From: Cardinium endosymbiont cEper1 of Encarsia pergandiella
GTDB taxonomy: Bacteria > Bacteroidota > Bacteroidia > Cytophagales > Amoebophilaceae
Assembly: GCF_000304455.1 (NCBI RefSeq)
Contig: NC_018605.1
Coordinates: 728,608 to 792,607, forward strand
Direction: 5' to 3'
DNA length: 64,000 nucleotides
Shown: positions 1 to 8,708 of the stretch, piece after piece
Layout of the letters: the number at the start of each line of letters is the position of its first letter
How positions within the stretch are numbered: the stretch's first letter is position 1
Made by a program: the position numbers and the translations under genes
The notes under the pieces: model-generated
What the model was told of the DNA's origin: nothing
The model's input: only the letters and a program-made list of their open reading frames with translations
Databases searched by the model: none

Positions 1-252
1 CAATATCCGCCAAAAAGCAGGTGAAAGCGGTTATTTTGCTGGTTAAAAGGACTTCCTCGCTTTCCATTGGTTTATAGTTTATACTTAATGGTAATAAAAA
101 ATATATATTTTCCCAATTTTTTTGAAGGCAATAATCGTGCTTGTCTGTCTTTTTACACTTTGCTTTAAAGTCAATGTTCATGTAAGGGAGGGAAAACAGT
201 ACTGGCTCTTTTACCACATTGTTTACTTGTATAGTCCATCTTATCACAGGCT

Positions 253-1125
253 ATGTCTGTTGTTTTAGTTACTGGTTCAGAAGGTCAGTTGGGCGTTGCT
301 TTACAGGCTACTTTTAAAGCGGGTCCTTTGTTTGCGCCGCTTTTTTGCAGCAAATTCATGCTGGATATTACAGATGCTGGCCAAATAGAGGCTTGTATCA
401 AAGCCCATGCCGTTCGATACATTATAAATTGTGCGGCTTATACAAATGTGCAATGGGCAGAACAAGAAGCAGCAACCTGTTTTAAGGTAAATAGCCTAGC
501 TGCGGGCTACTTGGCGGCATTGGCAGCAAAATACGGTATTGTGCTCTTCCATATTTCAACAGACTATGTATTTGGCCTTACAAAAGGACGGCCATTCAAC
601 CCCAATGATCCCACCGATCCACTGAATCAATATGGTCAATCCAAACTAGTTGGAGAACAAATGGTGGCAGCACGGGCTACCCATTTTTATATCATTCGAA
701 CAGCATGGTTATATGGTGAAAAGGGGCGTAATTTTTTTACCAAGATGGTGGCATTGGCCCAGAAAGGGGATGTTATACAGATGGTCGATGACCAAATAGG
801 AAGTCCTACCTATGTCTATGACCTGGCCACAGCCATTTGGGAGGTAGTTGAAAAAATAGCAAAAAATAATCTAACCGACTACCCCTCTGGAATCTATCAC
901 TATACCAATGAAGGCGTAGCCAGCTGGTATGATTTTGCGTATGCTATTGCTGCTGCTTTACCCAACCGTTGTGCCGTAATCCCCCGATCATCTGCTGCAG
1001 TAGGACTTAAAAGGCCTTACTATAGTGTATTAAACAAATCTTCTTTCCGAAGCGTATTTCAAATAAAGATTCCCCATTGGCAAGATAGCTTGGCCCTTTG
1101 TGTAAAAAGATGGCAACCCCAATAA
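253..1125 (+). CDS. rmlD: dTDP-4-dehydrorhamnose reductase
   Basis: Predicted NADPH-dependent reductase that makes dTDP-L-rhamnose, the last step of the rhamnose donor pathway for surface polysaccharide, acting in the cytoplasm. The 290-residue product starts with a Rossmann loop (VTGSEGQLG, about residues 6-14), has the STDYVF segment near residue 103 and the SDR-type YGQSK catalytic Tyr/Lys motif near residue 127. The length is normal for RmlD. No rmlA, rmlB or rmlC gene is in the window, so pathway completeness cannot be judged. The ATG at 253 gives a full N-terminal Rossmann fold. Family assignment is secure; the exact sugar substrate is inferred. Confidence 0.9.
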   Translation: MSVVLVTGSEGQLGVALQATFKAGPLFAPLFCSKFMLDITDAGQIEACIKAHAVRYIINCAAYTNVQWAEQEAATCFKVNSLAAGYLAALAAKYGIVLFHISTDYVFGLTKGRPFNPNDPTDPLNQYGQSKLVGEQMVAARATHFYIIRTAWLYGEKGRNFFTKMVALAQKGDVIQMVDDQIGSPTYVYDLATAIWEVVEKIAKNNLTDYPSGIYHYTNEGVASWYDFAYAIAAALPNRCAVIPRSSAAVGLKRPYYSVLNKSSFRSVFQIKIPHWQDSLALCVKRWQPQ

Positions 1126-1303
1126 TGGATTGGTTCCATTTCCCATCCAGTGCTACCCTTTAATAAGTAAACTATAGCTATTTTTTCCCTTATAAGTAAG
1201 TTGCTTTTGGGTAGGATTTATACTAAATTTAAAGCTTTATTTTAATGATTGCTCGTACGTATACCCCCTTTACGATTGTGCTGTATCTGGTACATTATAT
1301 TAA

Positions 1304-1321
1304 GGTGATCAGGTGATCACC
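1304..1321. repeat. GGTGATCA direct repeat and perfect palindrome
   Basis: In the 256-bp spacer between rmlD and der, GGTGATCA occurs twice in tandem (1304-1311 and 1312-1319). The second copy extends to the perfect 10-bp palindrome GGTGATCACC (1312-1321). It lies about 60 bp before the der start and could be a protein-binding site. No known regulator motif is recognised. The rest of the spacer shows nothing clear. Confidence 0.35.
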
Positions 1322-1381
1322 AGAGGTATTGCGCTGTCGAGACATCACGGCCGCTTCAAATTTTTAATTTTACTTTAATCT

Positions 1382-2686
1382 ATGGCAAATGTAGTGGCCA
1401 TTGTAGGCAGATCTAATGTAGGTAAATCTACTTTTTTTAATAGATTAATCGAAGAAAGACGAGCCATTATGGACGGTTCTGTCCATACTACGCGTGACCG
1501 ACACTATGGTTATGCACAGTGGAGCAATAGATTTTTTACTGTTATTGATACGGGGGGATATATATCTGGTACCGATCATACTTTTTCCCATGGTATTCGT
1601 GAACAAATTCAACTTGCATTAGATGAAGCCAATTTGGTACTCTTTATGGTAGATTGTATAGAAGGACCAACCGATCTAGATAAAGAATTTGCCCATGTAT
1701 TGCGGAAAATCAATAAGCCTGTTTTTTTAGTAGCCAATAAATCAGAAGGTGTCATGGCTGAAATGGCTGCATCTAGTTTCTATGCTTTAGGGCTTGGTCC
1801 ACCATTTCCTATAGCAGCGATAAATGGTTCTGGAACAGGTGATTTATTAGATGCCTTATTGCCCCACTTAAAAGAGCTACCCATTGCCCCATCAGATAAG
1901 CTCCCTAGGTTTACCATTTTAGGCCGCCCAAATGTAGGTAAATCTTCTTTTTTAAATGTATTATTAGATGAAAAAAGGAGTATGGTCAGTCCTGTCTCTG
2001 GTACTACCAGAGATGCAATAGATACCCCATATAACCGCTATAATAAAAAGTTCATCCTTACCGATACAGCAGGGATACGGAAAAAACCAAAGGTACGTGA
2101 TGCCATCGAATTTTATTCCGTGTTGCGTGCGGTAAAAGCTATGCAAAACGCAGATGTTTGTTTGATCATCATAGATGCGCAATATGGCATAGAAGCACAG
2201 GATATTTCACTTATTTCACTAGCACACCGGTATAAAAAAGGTATGGTTTTAGTAGTAAATAAATGGGATTTGATCGATAAAGAGGCTACAACCGCTGATA
2301 GCTATAGAAAACATCTATTGCACAAACTAGCTCCTTTAGACTATTTGCCCATTTTATTTGTTTCAACTGTAAAAAGACAACGGGTCTATCAAACCATTGA
2401 GAAAGGGCTTGCCGTTTATCAAAATAAAGTAAAAAAAATTTCTACTTCTGAGTTAAACAAAGTTATCTTACCTATTATTGAAAAAAACCATCCGCCTGCT
2501 GTAAAAGGGAAGCACATCCAAATTAAGTATTGCACGCAAGTTAGTGGAAATGCCCCTATATTTGCTTTTTTTTGCAACCACCCAACCTATATTCAGCCTA
2601 ATTATAAAAGCTATTTAGTCAATCAACTCAGGTCCCATTTTAACTTTGAGGGTGTGCCTGTTCAAGTGGTATTTAAGAAAAAGTAA
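1382..2686 (+). CDS. der: Ribosome-associated GTPase Der (EngA)
   Basis: Essential GTPase for assembly of the 50S ribosomal subunit. The 434-residue protein has the diagnostic two tandem GTPase domains. The first has P-loop GRSNVGKST at residues 9-17, TTRD switch I and DTGGY. The second has GRPNVGKSS near residue 180, GTTRD, DTAGIR and the NKWD specificity motif. A C-terminal KH-like domain follows and ends in a lysine-rich tail. The length matches the family. The ATG at 1382 gives the canonical MANVVAIVGR start. No ribosome binding site is visible, which is usual in Bacteroidota. Confidence 0.96.
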   Translation: MANVVAIVGRSNVGKSTFFNRLIEERRAIMDGSVHTTRDRHYGYAQWSNRFFTVIDTGGYISGTDHTFSHGIREQIQLALDEANLVLFMVDCIEGPTDLDKEFAHVLRKINKPVFLVANKSEGVMAEMAASSFYALGLGPPFPIAAINGSGTGDLLDALLPHLKELPIAPSDKLPRFTILGRPNVGKSSFLNVLLDEKRSMVSPVSGTTRDAIDTPYNRYNKKFILTDTAGIRKKPKVRDAIEFYSVLRAVKAMQNADVCLIIIDAQYGIEAQDISLISLAHRYKKGMVLVVNKWDLIDKEATTADSYRKHLLHKLAPLDYLPILFVSTVKRQRVYQTIEKGLAVYQNKVKKISTSELNKVILPIIEKNHPPAVKGKHIQIKYCTQVSGNAPIFAFFCNHPTYIQPNYKSYLVNQLRSHFNFEGVPVQVVFKKK

Positions 2687-2834
2687 TCTTTTGCTATATA
2701 TTTACTGTAGCCATTGGCTATTAAAGCCGTTGGTTGGCTGCAAATCATTGAGTTATTTTGTAAATTGTTTTACTATAAAATATTTTTTTACTGTATTTTG
2801 TTTCCTCTTACCCAAACATACAAAAGATACCAAT

Positions 2835-3731
2835 ATGAAAATAAATAAGAACTATACGATAGGCTTATTAGTGCTATCTTCTTTGGGCATTTTGTATTAT
2901 GGTTTTTCATTTCTAAAAGGTTATAATATATTTTCTAAATATAATCATTACCAAGTTTCTTATCCTGTAAATAAGAACTTATGCGTTTCGGCGCCTGTCA
3001 AACTAAAAGGTCATGTAGTAGGCATGGTCACAAAAGTAGAAATTCAGCCTAAACAGAATTATAGCACACTAGTTACCATTCAAATAGACAAACAATTTCC
3101 TTTGACCCATACCAGTAAAGTTATGTTGAATAATGCCGGTATGATGGAATGTAATGCCTTAGAAATTGAGCTTCAAAAAGGACGTCCTATCGGTAGACAA
3201 GACATTATCATTGGACAGATCCATCCAGATTTTAATGATATTGATCTTAAGGCAATGACGGCACAGATAGCAACGGTTACCCAAAATCTGATCAAAACGA
3301 CCGAAGGGGTCAATGCCATCCTAGTAAATTTTGAAAAAACAAGTGCGATCTTAAACAGCACTATGCATCAGCTTGAATCTAACATAAGTGCTATTGCAAA
3401 AAATATAGTTGCTATTTCTTCACCATTGGCAGATCCTGAAAAAGGTATACCGGCTATGTTTTCCACTATACATAGCCTAGTTATGGAAGTGCAATCTATT
3501 CCGTTTAAGGATATGTCTTTTAGAGTGAACCATATCTTACAAGATTTAGAAAAATTCATACAGAAGACCACTACTGGTCATGGCAGCTTGGGGCTGCTTA
3601 TAAACGATCCAGCGCTTTATTATAAGTTTAATCATAGTGTAGAAAACTTGGATGCATTACTTTTTGACCTAAGAAAACGGCCTTCGCGTTATGTACACTT
3701 TTCTTTATTTGGTTTAAAAAAGCATAGATAA
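2835..3731 (+). CDS. MCE/MlaD-family lipid-transport protein
   Basis: Periplasmic substrate-binding subunit type of a Mla-like phospholipid ABC system. An in-frame ORF reaches back to 2646, but that would overlap der and add an unrelated leader. The ATG at 2835 gives MKINKNYTIG followed directly by one hydrophobic anchor (about residues 8-25). It is followed by the MCE domain (about residues 38-115, with VKLKGHVVGMVTKVEI) and a long, probably helical C-terminal part. The product is 298 residues. No mlaE or mlaF neighbour lies in the window. In related Bacteroidota this gene often stands with an N-acetylmuramoyl-L-alanine amidase gene or alone. Family call is firm; the transported lipid is unknown. 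Confidence 0.82.
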   Translation: MKINKNYTIGLLVLSSLGILYYGFSFLKGYNIFSKYNHYQVSYPVNKNLCVSAPVKLKGHVVGMVTKVEIQPKQNYSTLVTIQIDKQFPLTHTSKVMLNNAGMMECNALEIELQKGRPIGRQDIIIGQIHPDFNDIDLKAMTAQIATVTQNLIKTTEGVNAILVNFEKTSAILNSTMHQLESNISAIAKNIVAISSPLADPEKGIPAMFSTIHSLVMEVQSIPFKDMSFRVNHILQDLEKFIQKTTTGHGSLGLLINDPALYYKFNHSVENLDALLFDLRKRPSRYVHFSLFGLKKHR

Positions 3732-3823
3732 AAAGTATACTAGACTGGGTTACTAAGGCAAATTTTTATCCATTTTATTTCCTTCTTTGTTCTATTTACT
3801 AGCTATCTGATTTAGAACCATTT

Positions 3824-4461
3824 ATGAAACAATCTACCATTCGAAAGTTGCTACGTATCCCCAATGTTTGGGTTAAGTTTTTAGGAACTGCGCTCATTGC
3901 TTTTAGTAGTTTATTGGTTAATTATACCGCTTGTAATACCTCCAATCGGTCTGATGACGACCTAGCGATACAAGTGTGGTTTACACCGCAAGATCCTTGC
4001 ATGGATCTTATTGTAGCCAAGATCCTATCTGCCAAAGCATTAATTCTTGTGCAGGCCTATGTGATCACCTCTGGAAAGATTGCAAATGCACTGATACAAG
4101 CGCATCAAAATGGGGTAATGTTCGGTTATTAATAGATAAAGATGCACAAACTACAAAGGGGAGTAAAGTTAACAGCTTATTACAACATGGTATTCCTATT
4201 ATAATTGATAAAATAGTTGGTTATGCACATAATAAAGTAATAATTATTGATGATACTTATGTTATCACAGGTTCTTTTAATTGGACAAATAGTGCGCAAG
4301 CTAGAAATGCAGAGAACTTAGTCATCATAGCAGGACAAGCCATCAATAAAAAATTTAAAGCTAATTGGTATATAAGGGCAGCAAATGGAAAACGATTAAG
4401 ATCTATCTATACCCTATTCATCCCTAAGATAAAGGAAGCTTGCTCCTATTCATCCATTTGA
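3824..4461 (+). pseudogene. Phospholipase D-like nuclease, frameshifted
   Basis: Two overlapping frames together encode one single-HKD PLD protein. The first (3824-4132) holds an N-terminal hydrophobic segment with a lipobox-like LVNYTAC and the FTPQDPCMDLI strand. The second continues at NVRLLIDKDAQTTKGSKV and carries the motif HNKVIIIDDTYVITGSFNWT. One missing A near 4117-4119, where GTAATG would need to be GTAAATG, explains the break. The HKD residues His, Lys and Asp are intact. This is either a recent 1-nt deletion or a base-calling error. If intact, the product (about 210 residues) resembles secreted Nuc-type PLD endonucleases. Confidence 0.75.
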
Positions 4462-4471
4462 AATCTTATTT

Positions 4472-6238
4472 TTAGTTGACGGAGACGCATACAAATTTAT
4501 CTTTTTCAAATCGTAACACTGGAATATGCTGATTGGCATGATGCTTTCCATAGGATACACCCTGAAAAATAACGCCACTGTAGTGCATATTTTCCCATTT
4601 TTTTTGAAAATAAGTACCATAGTCGCCTAACATCCGACCAAAAAATAGCATCATTTCATAGCCAATGTAGCTTTTTTCATTGGGTTTTGTTGCATTTTTC
4701 TCAAAAAAATTTTTCCGAAATATGCTTAACGCAGGCCTATTATAGTCGATATAGTTTGGAGATAAGAATAAAATAGGCAACCTTTGTAGCTGGTAAATAT
4801 TTAATATCTCTTTTTTTATCCACTGTTCATGGCCTATAATTTGTGGCTTAATACCAAGTTTTAAGCAAAGACTTATTACGCTAGAAACGACCAACTCATC
4901 TTGAGAGGGTACATAAATATGGGTTAGGTTGGTTAAATCTAAATGCGTTTGTTCTGTATTTTCAAGATTTTTTTCTTCTTCTTGGTTGGTATTTTCTTGC
5001 AAAAAATTTTTAATGGTTGTATCAGAAAGTTGTACAAATAGATCTATTGACTTACCTAGCTGCTCCTCAATCCTATGTTTATATAAAGTAGCTTGTAATA
5101 TATCCTTCTGTTCCATACCATAAAATACCCCTATACAAGGTTCTGCTGTTGCTTTACCGTATATATCACTTAGTGTAAGCGCTGCTGCTCTTTGTGCACA
5201 AGTTTCTAAATCGGGCTGAAAAAGAAAAGCGAATGGGTTACTGTGGGTTATCGTAGAATTATCAGAGATAGGATTTATAAGGTTAATTTTGTGTTTTTTA
5301 GCAAATGCAGCAACCAACGGAATGGTATCGGGATAGAGTGGACCTATGATGAGATCCATATAGACCATAGCTTCTTGCGCCAGCAATGCTTTGGTAACTT
5401 CTACGCTTCTTTTCGTATCAAACGTAAAAAGATTAATCACAATACCATCTTGAGCAAGTCTTTCTATGGCCAACTGTATACCTTGGTATAGCTCAATAAC
5501 AAATTGGTCTGTACATGCTTCATAGTCCAACTCGTTGACAAACAAAGGAAGTAAAACCGCTACATCATAAGCTGTTTTATGCTTAGACTTTACGTGTTTC
5601 AAGGGATCGTATGTATAGTCTGCAACATTATATTTCTGTTTTAACTGATTTATTAATGAAAAGTCTTGCGTAAGATAGGCCTCTCGTGCAACTTTTTTAT
5701 GTAAAATAGTTTTAATAATAGCGTCATTTGGAAATTTTTCAATCAGCTCTTGTAGATATCCATGATCCTCTATTCTTTTTAAGAAAATTTTTTTTAGTTG
5801 CAGAACCGATCCAGCCATATGCTTATCTTTAATCAAGGCAAGCCCACCCAAAGCCTCTTCAACACGTCCCTCTTCAAAGCTACATTGCGCACACCAATAG
5901 TGGATTTCATTTTGCTTGTTCCAATCTGGAAATTTTGCTTGTATATCCAAAAACGTCTGATGAGCGATTGCTTTTTCTCCATTGTGATAGGCAGCTAATC
6001 CATAGTAAAAATGGATATAAGGAGAAAGAGAAGGAGGATGTTGTATTGTTCTCAGTTTATCAAATAATGATTTTGCCTCAGCATAAGCTTCTATCTTGTA
6101 AACTTTTTTGGCTGCTTCGTATTGGGCCAATAGAAGTTTTGCATGGCGATCTGGCATGCCTAGGTTAGGTCTGGCCACAGCAGTATGTTCTAAAGGGTAT
6201 ATAAGAAAGAATAAGATCAGACGTAGGTAAATGTTCAT
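4472..6238 (-). CDS. TPR plus periplasmic-binding-fold protein (LpoA-like architecture)
   Basis: A 588-residue exported protein. A signal peptide (about residues 1-22) is followed by helical TPR-like repeats up to about residue 190. A type I periplasmic-binding fold starts near residue 225 with YDVAVLLPLF and contains GPLYPDTIPLVAAFAKKHKINLINPISDNS. Such a fusion of TPR with a receptor-ligand domain is the layout of LpoA, the activator of class A penicillin-binding proteins, and of orphan amino-acid-binding proteins in Bacteroidota. No ABC permease or ATPase is adjacent, which argues for an envelope or peptidoglycan role rather than transport. That role is inference. Confidence 0.65.
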   Translation of the reverse strand: MNIYLRLILFFLIYPLEHTAVARPNLGMPDRHAKLLLAQYEAAKKVYKIEAYAEAKSLFDKLRTIQHPPSLSPYIHFYYGLAAYHNGEKAIAHQTFLDIQAKFPDWNKQNEIHYWCAQCSFEEGRVEEALGGLALIKDKHMAGSVLQLKKIFLKRIEDHGYLQELIEKFPNDAIIKTILHKKVAREAYLTQDFSLINQLKQKYNVADYTYDPLKHVKSKHKTAYDVAVLLPLFVNELDYEACTDQFVIELYQGIQLAIERLAQDGIVINLFTFDTKRSVEVTKALLAQEAMVYMDLIIGPLYPDTIPLVAAFAKKHKINLINPISDNSTITHSNPFAFLFQPDLETCAQRAAALTLSDIYGKATAEPCIGVFYGMEQKDILQATLYKHRIEEQLGKSIDLFVQLSDTTIKNFLQENTNQEEEKNLENTEQTHLDLTNLTHIYVPSQDELVVSSVISLCLKLGIKPQIIGHEQWIKKEILNIYQLQRLPILFLSPNYIDYNRPALSIFRKNFFEKNATKPNEKSYIGYEMMLFFGRMLGDYGTYFQKKWENMHYSGVIFQGVSYGKHHANQHIPVLRFEKDKFVCVSVN

Positions 6239-6571
6239 AGTGGTATACTTTAAATTATATTATAGGTAGGTCCAACTATTTTGTACATACAAGCCTATGC
6301 TAAGCAGCCATTGGCACTGACTAAATAGCTAGTTCTGTCGCATCTATATTTGACTTTATATAGTGCTTTCCTTTGTCGTCTTAAATTTTGGATATTATGC
6401 AACCGCTGGATTAACGAAATGATCGAAAAACGAACAAAAACAATCTAATATTTTCTGTAACATTGGGAAATTATAATCTTGTAACGTTACAATACAAAAA
6501 TAGCATGCTACTGCTTTGTATTTATATTTGTATTGCTTTGTCTTTAATATTAATAACATTAATATAATATG

Positions 6572-6658
6572 AGGAGGGTGAGGGATTCGAACCCTCGGTA
6601 CTTTTAACAGTACCACGGTTTTCAAGACCGTTGCATTAAACCACTCTGCCAACCCTCC
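6572..6658 (-). tRNA. tRNA-Ser (anticodon TGA)
   Basis: Full cloverleaf on the minus strand: acceptor GGAGGGT pairs with ACCCTCC, the D arm is GCA/TGC, and the anticodon stem ACGGT/ACCGT encloses CTTGAAA with anticodon TGA. A long variable arm (GGTAC/GTACC) typical of serine tRNAs is present, then T arm GAGGG-TTCGAAT-CCCTC. CCA is not encoded. The position after the acceptor stem reads T rather than the usual G of bacterial tRNA-Ser. Confidence 0.95.
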
Positions 6659-6838
6659 GAACCCATATAGTATGGTACATTATGCTATATCAAGACCAAT
6701 TTTTAGACATAAAATATAGATATATAACCTTTACAGATTGCACTATACCGTACCGTTGGAGACAATATTACAAAATAAAATGGAGCTTGTAAAAGTTTGT
6801 TTGAAAATAGCTTATTTCGCTTTATAGATCGTCTACTG

Positions 6839-7450
6839 CTATGCTGTTGCATCTAAATCTGGCGTATTTGCTTTGGTGCCTGTATTTTTTAGTGGTGTGA
6901 GTCCTCCAGAAAAATTGAATTTCATTACTTCAGAGCCAGGTAGGTCCAAAGGCCTAACCAATTCCGGAGGAACGATAACAAGCACGCCAGCTAAATCATA
7001 AGCATTTGGTAGGTAAACCGCTATATGGCTAGGCATAGAAAGCACGTCCAAAGCATCTTTTGTAATAAACCCTATTCTATAGACTTGGGTGGTTTTATTT
7101 AGTAAAATAATAACCGGTTTATTAAACTTTCCTTTGCTGCTTACAAAAGCTGAAGTAAAATCTTTTAGGTAAGAATAAAGCGCACGAATAAATGGAACCT
7201 TTTTGATCAGTGCTTCTGTAAAGCCAAATACTGACTTAACGAAAAGGGTAGTACCTATATATCCTAACAGGGTTATAGAAGCCACTACAATGCACATGCC
7301 CAAACCTGGGATACCCAGGCTAACAAATCCATCTATTTTCCGCAACACTACTGAAATTAAATAGAGTGTTCCACCTAATGGAATGATCAATAGTAACCCT
7401 CTAAAAAAGTAGCGCATCAGCCTATTAATAAGCGGTTGCTCAATGCTCAT
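6839..7450 (-). CDS. DUF502-family membrane protein
   Basis: A 203-residue inner-membrane protein of the DUF502 family, function unknown. The ATG at 7450 (MSIEQPLINRLMRYFFRGLL) is preferred over an in-frame ATG at 7492. Two membrane segments (about residues 16-38 and 48-72) are followed by the conserved soluble part containing FTEALIKKVPFIRALYSYLKDF and the VYLPNAYDLAGVLVIVP region. It stands alone between tRNA-Ser and a long AT-rich spacer. Confidence in family is good; no role can be given. Confidence 0.8.
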   Translation of the reverse strand: MSIEQPLINRLMRYFFRGLLLIIPLGGTLYLISVVLRKIDGFVSLGIPGLGMCIVVASITLLGYIGTTLFVKSVFGFTEALIKKVPFIRALYSYLKDFTSAFVSSKGKFNKPVIILLNKTTQVYRIGFITKDALDVLSMPSHIAVYLPNAYDLAGVLVIVPPELVRPLDLPGSEVMKFNFSGGLTPLKNTGTKANTPDLDATA

Positions 7451-7920
7451 GGTGTCAATATTTGTAAATAATAAAAGCAGTTTAATCCTCAACTATACCA
7501 GCCTCAATTTAAATAAAAAAGATGATATAAAATAATGGTTGGTGCGCTCATAACGCTAAACTATATATTAAAGTAAAGCATTTAAAATTATATATATATA
7601 ACTGATAATGATTTAATATAATTTTTCAACAATATTTTATTCGGCTAAATATCCAAATATATGCTTTGCTATCCTAGTTATAGCCATGTATTTTTTGAAG
7701 TTTATGTTTAATAAATATATATTTTATTTTGATTATAAAATATATTTATATTTATTCTGAATAATATTTATTTACATTGTATGCTTCTTTTAGACTATTC
7801 ATTCGATCGTTTTGTTGATGGTTTATTCAATAGACTGATGAAACTATTTTTATTTTAATCTCTTTACAAGATTTGATTTAGTACATTGGCTATACCATTA
7901 TGTATAAATACATTTTATTA

Positions 7921-7951
7921 ATTTTATAATTGATTGTCAATTTTATAAAAT
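7921..7951. repeat. Inverted repeat / hairpin in mntR leader
   Basis: The arm ATTTTATAATTGA (7921-7933) and the arm TCAATTTTATAAAAT (7937-7951) are complementary except for two bulged T residues, around the 3-nt loop TTG. It lies 36 bp before the double MntR-like box. It may be a cruciform, a regulator site or a chance AT-rich structure. Confidence 0.45.
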
Positions 7952-7986
7952 ACTATAATCCAACATTCATGTTTCATTTAGATTAA

Positions 7987-8026
7987 TTTTTAGGTTTGTC
8001 TAAAAAATTATTTAAATTTGTCTAAA
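7987..8026 (+). promoter_or_regulatory. Double MntR/DtxR-like operator
   Basis: Box 1 is TTTTTAG-GTTTGT-CTAAAAA (7987-8006, core 7989-8004), an interrupted palindrome resembling DtxR/IdeR/MntR family operators (TTAGG-type half sites). Box 2 at 8011-8026 (TTTAAATTTGTCTAAA) repeats the TTTGTCTAAA half. The two centres are 22 bp apart, about two helical turns. They end 11 bp before the start of the repressor gene, so autoregulation of the whole operon by its own product is the natural reading. Binding is inferred, not shown. Confidence 0.65.
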
Positions 8027-8036
8027 TATAAGATAT

Positions 8037-8696
8037 ATGAAACGTACACATGCAGAAGAAAACTACTTAAAAGCCATTTACATGCTTTCAGAGGGGAAAG
8101 AAAGGTTGGTTGCAACTACTGCCATGGCGGAATTTTTACATACCCGTGCTGCCTCTATTACCGATATGATGCAAAAACTACATCATAAAGGCTTAGTGGT
8201 CTACCGCAAATACCAAGGCGTAACCTTGACAGAAACAGGAAAACAATCGGCTATAAAAATTTTGCGCAAACATTTACTTTGGGAAGTTTTCTTAGTAGAA
8301 AAATTAAAATTTGGATGGAATGAAATACATGAAGTAGCAGAGCAACTAGAACATATTGATTCTGATATACTCATAGATCGATTGGACCATTTTCTAGGCA
8401 GCCCATATTGTAATCCCCATGGTATAGTCATTCCAAATGCGGATGGAAAGATTGTAACCAAGCCTAGACTATTAATGACAGATGTAGCTGAAGGCACAAG
8501 TGGTATAGTAAGTGCCATTAAAGATGATTCCGTTGCCTTTTTACAATACCTCGGTAAAAGAAATATCTATTTAGGCGCTAAAATGACAGTTATTGAAAAA
8601 ATTAAATTTGATGAATCAATGGATATAACTATTGATAACCAACATAAAATTAATATATCTCGTAAAATAACAGATAATATTTTAATCACTTTATAG
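8037..8696 (+). CDS. mntR: DtxR/MntR-family metal-dependent repressor
   Basis: Manganese- or iron-sensing transcriptional repressor. The 219 residues comprise an N-terminal winged helix (residues 1-60, start MKRTHAEENYLKAIYML) and a dimerisation and metal-binding helix region (about 70-125, with HLLWEVFLVEKL and EVAEQLEHI, and Glu/His ligands as in the family). A C-terminal FeoA/SH3-like domain runs from about residue 150. It is the first gene of an operon with two metal-binding lipoproteins and an ATPase, starting 12 bp before the next gene. The operator just upstream suggests autoregulation. Mn versus Fe specificity is not certain, but the neighbours favour Mn. Confidence 0.88.
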   Translation: MKRTHAEENYLKAIYMLSEGKERLVATTAMAEFLHTRAASITDMMQKLHHKGLVVYRKYQGVTLTETGKQSAIKILRKHLLWEVFLVEKLKFGWNEIHEVAEQLEHIDSDILIDRLDHFLGSPYCNPHGIVIPNADGKIVTKPRLLMTDVAEGTSGIVSAIKDDSVAFLQYLGKRNIYLGAKMTVIEKIKFDESMDITIDNQHKINISRKITDNILITL

Positions 8697-8708
8697 TATT
8701 GTAATAAG

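Larger units (their letters stand above)
7451..8036. other. Long AT-rich intergenic region before the metal operon
   Basis: About 585 bp without a coding region, visibly poorer in GC than its surroundings, with runs of alternating AT near 7585-7600. It holds an inverted repeat at 7921-7951 and a double operator at 7987-8026. Both flanking genes point away from it, so it should contain promoters for each. A CAAATATA (TATATTTG on the minus strand) at 7654-7661 is a possible -7 box for the DUF502 gene. No small ORF or RNA gene is recognisable. Confidence 0.6.

Noticed and set aside
1-67. Minus-strand open frame from ATG at 67 running off the left edge (22 codons), and short plus-strand frames ending near 45 and 85
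   Set aside because: Too short to recognise; no way to choose between a gene start on the minus strand and a gene end on the plus strand.
6533-6540. TATATTTG -7-like box on the plus strand
   Set aside because: No plus-strand gene follows; shows that this motif also occurs by chance in the AT-rich spacers.
6395-6652. 85-codon minus-strand ORF
   Set aside because: It runs through the tRNA-Ser gene and has no protein-like features.
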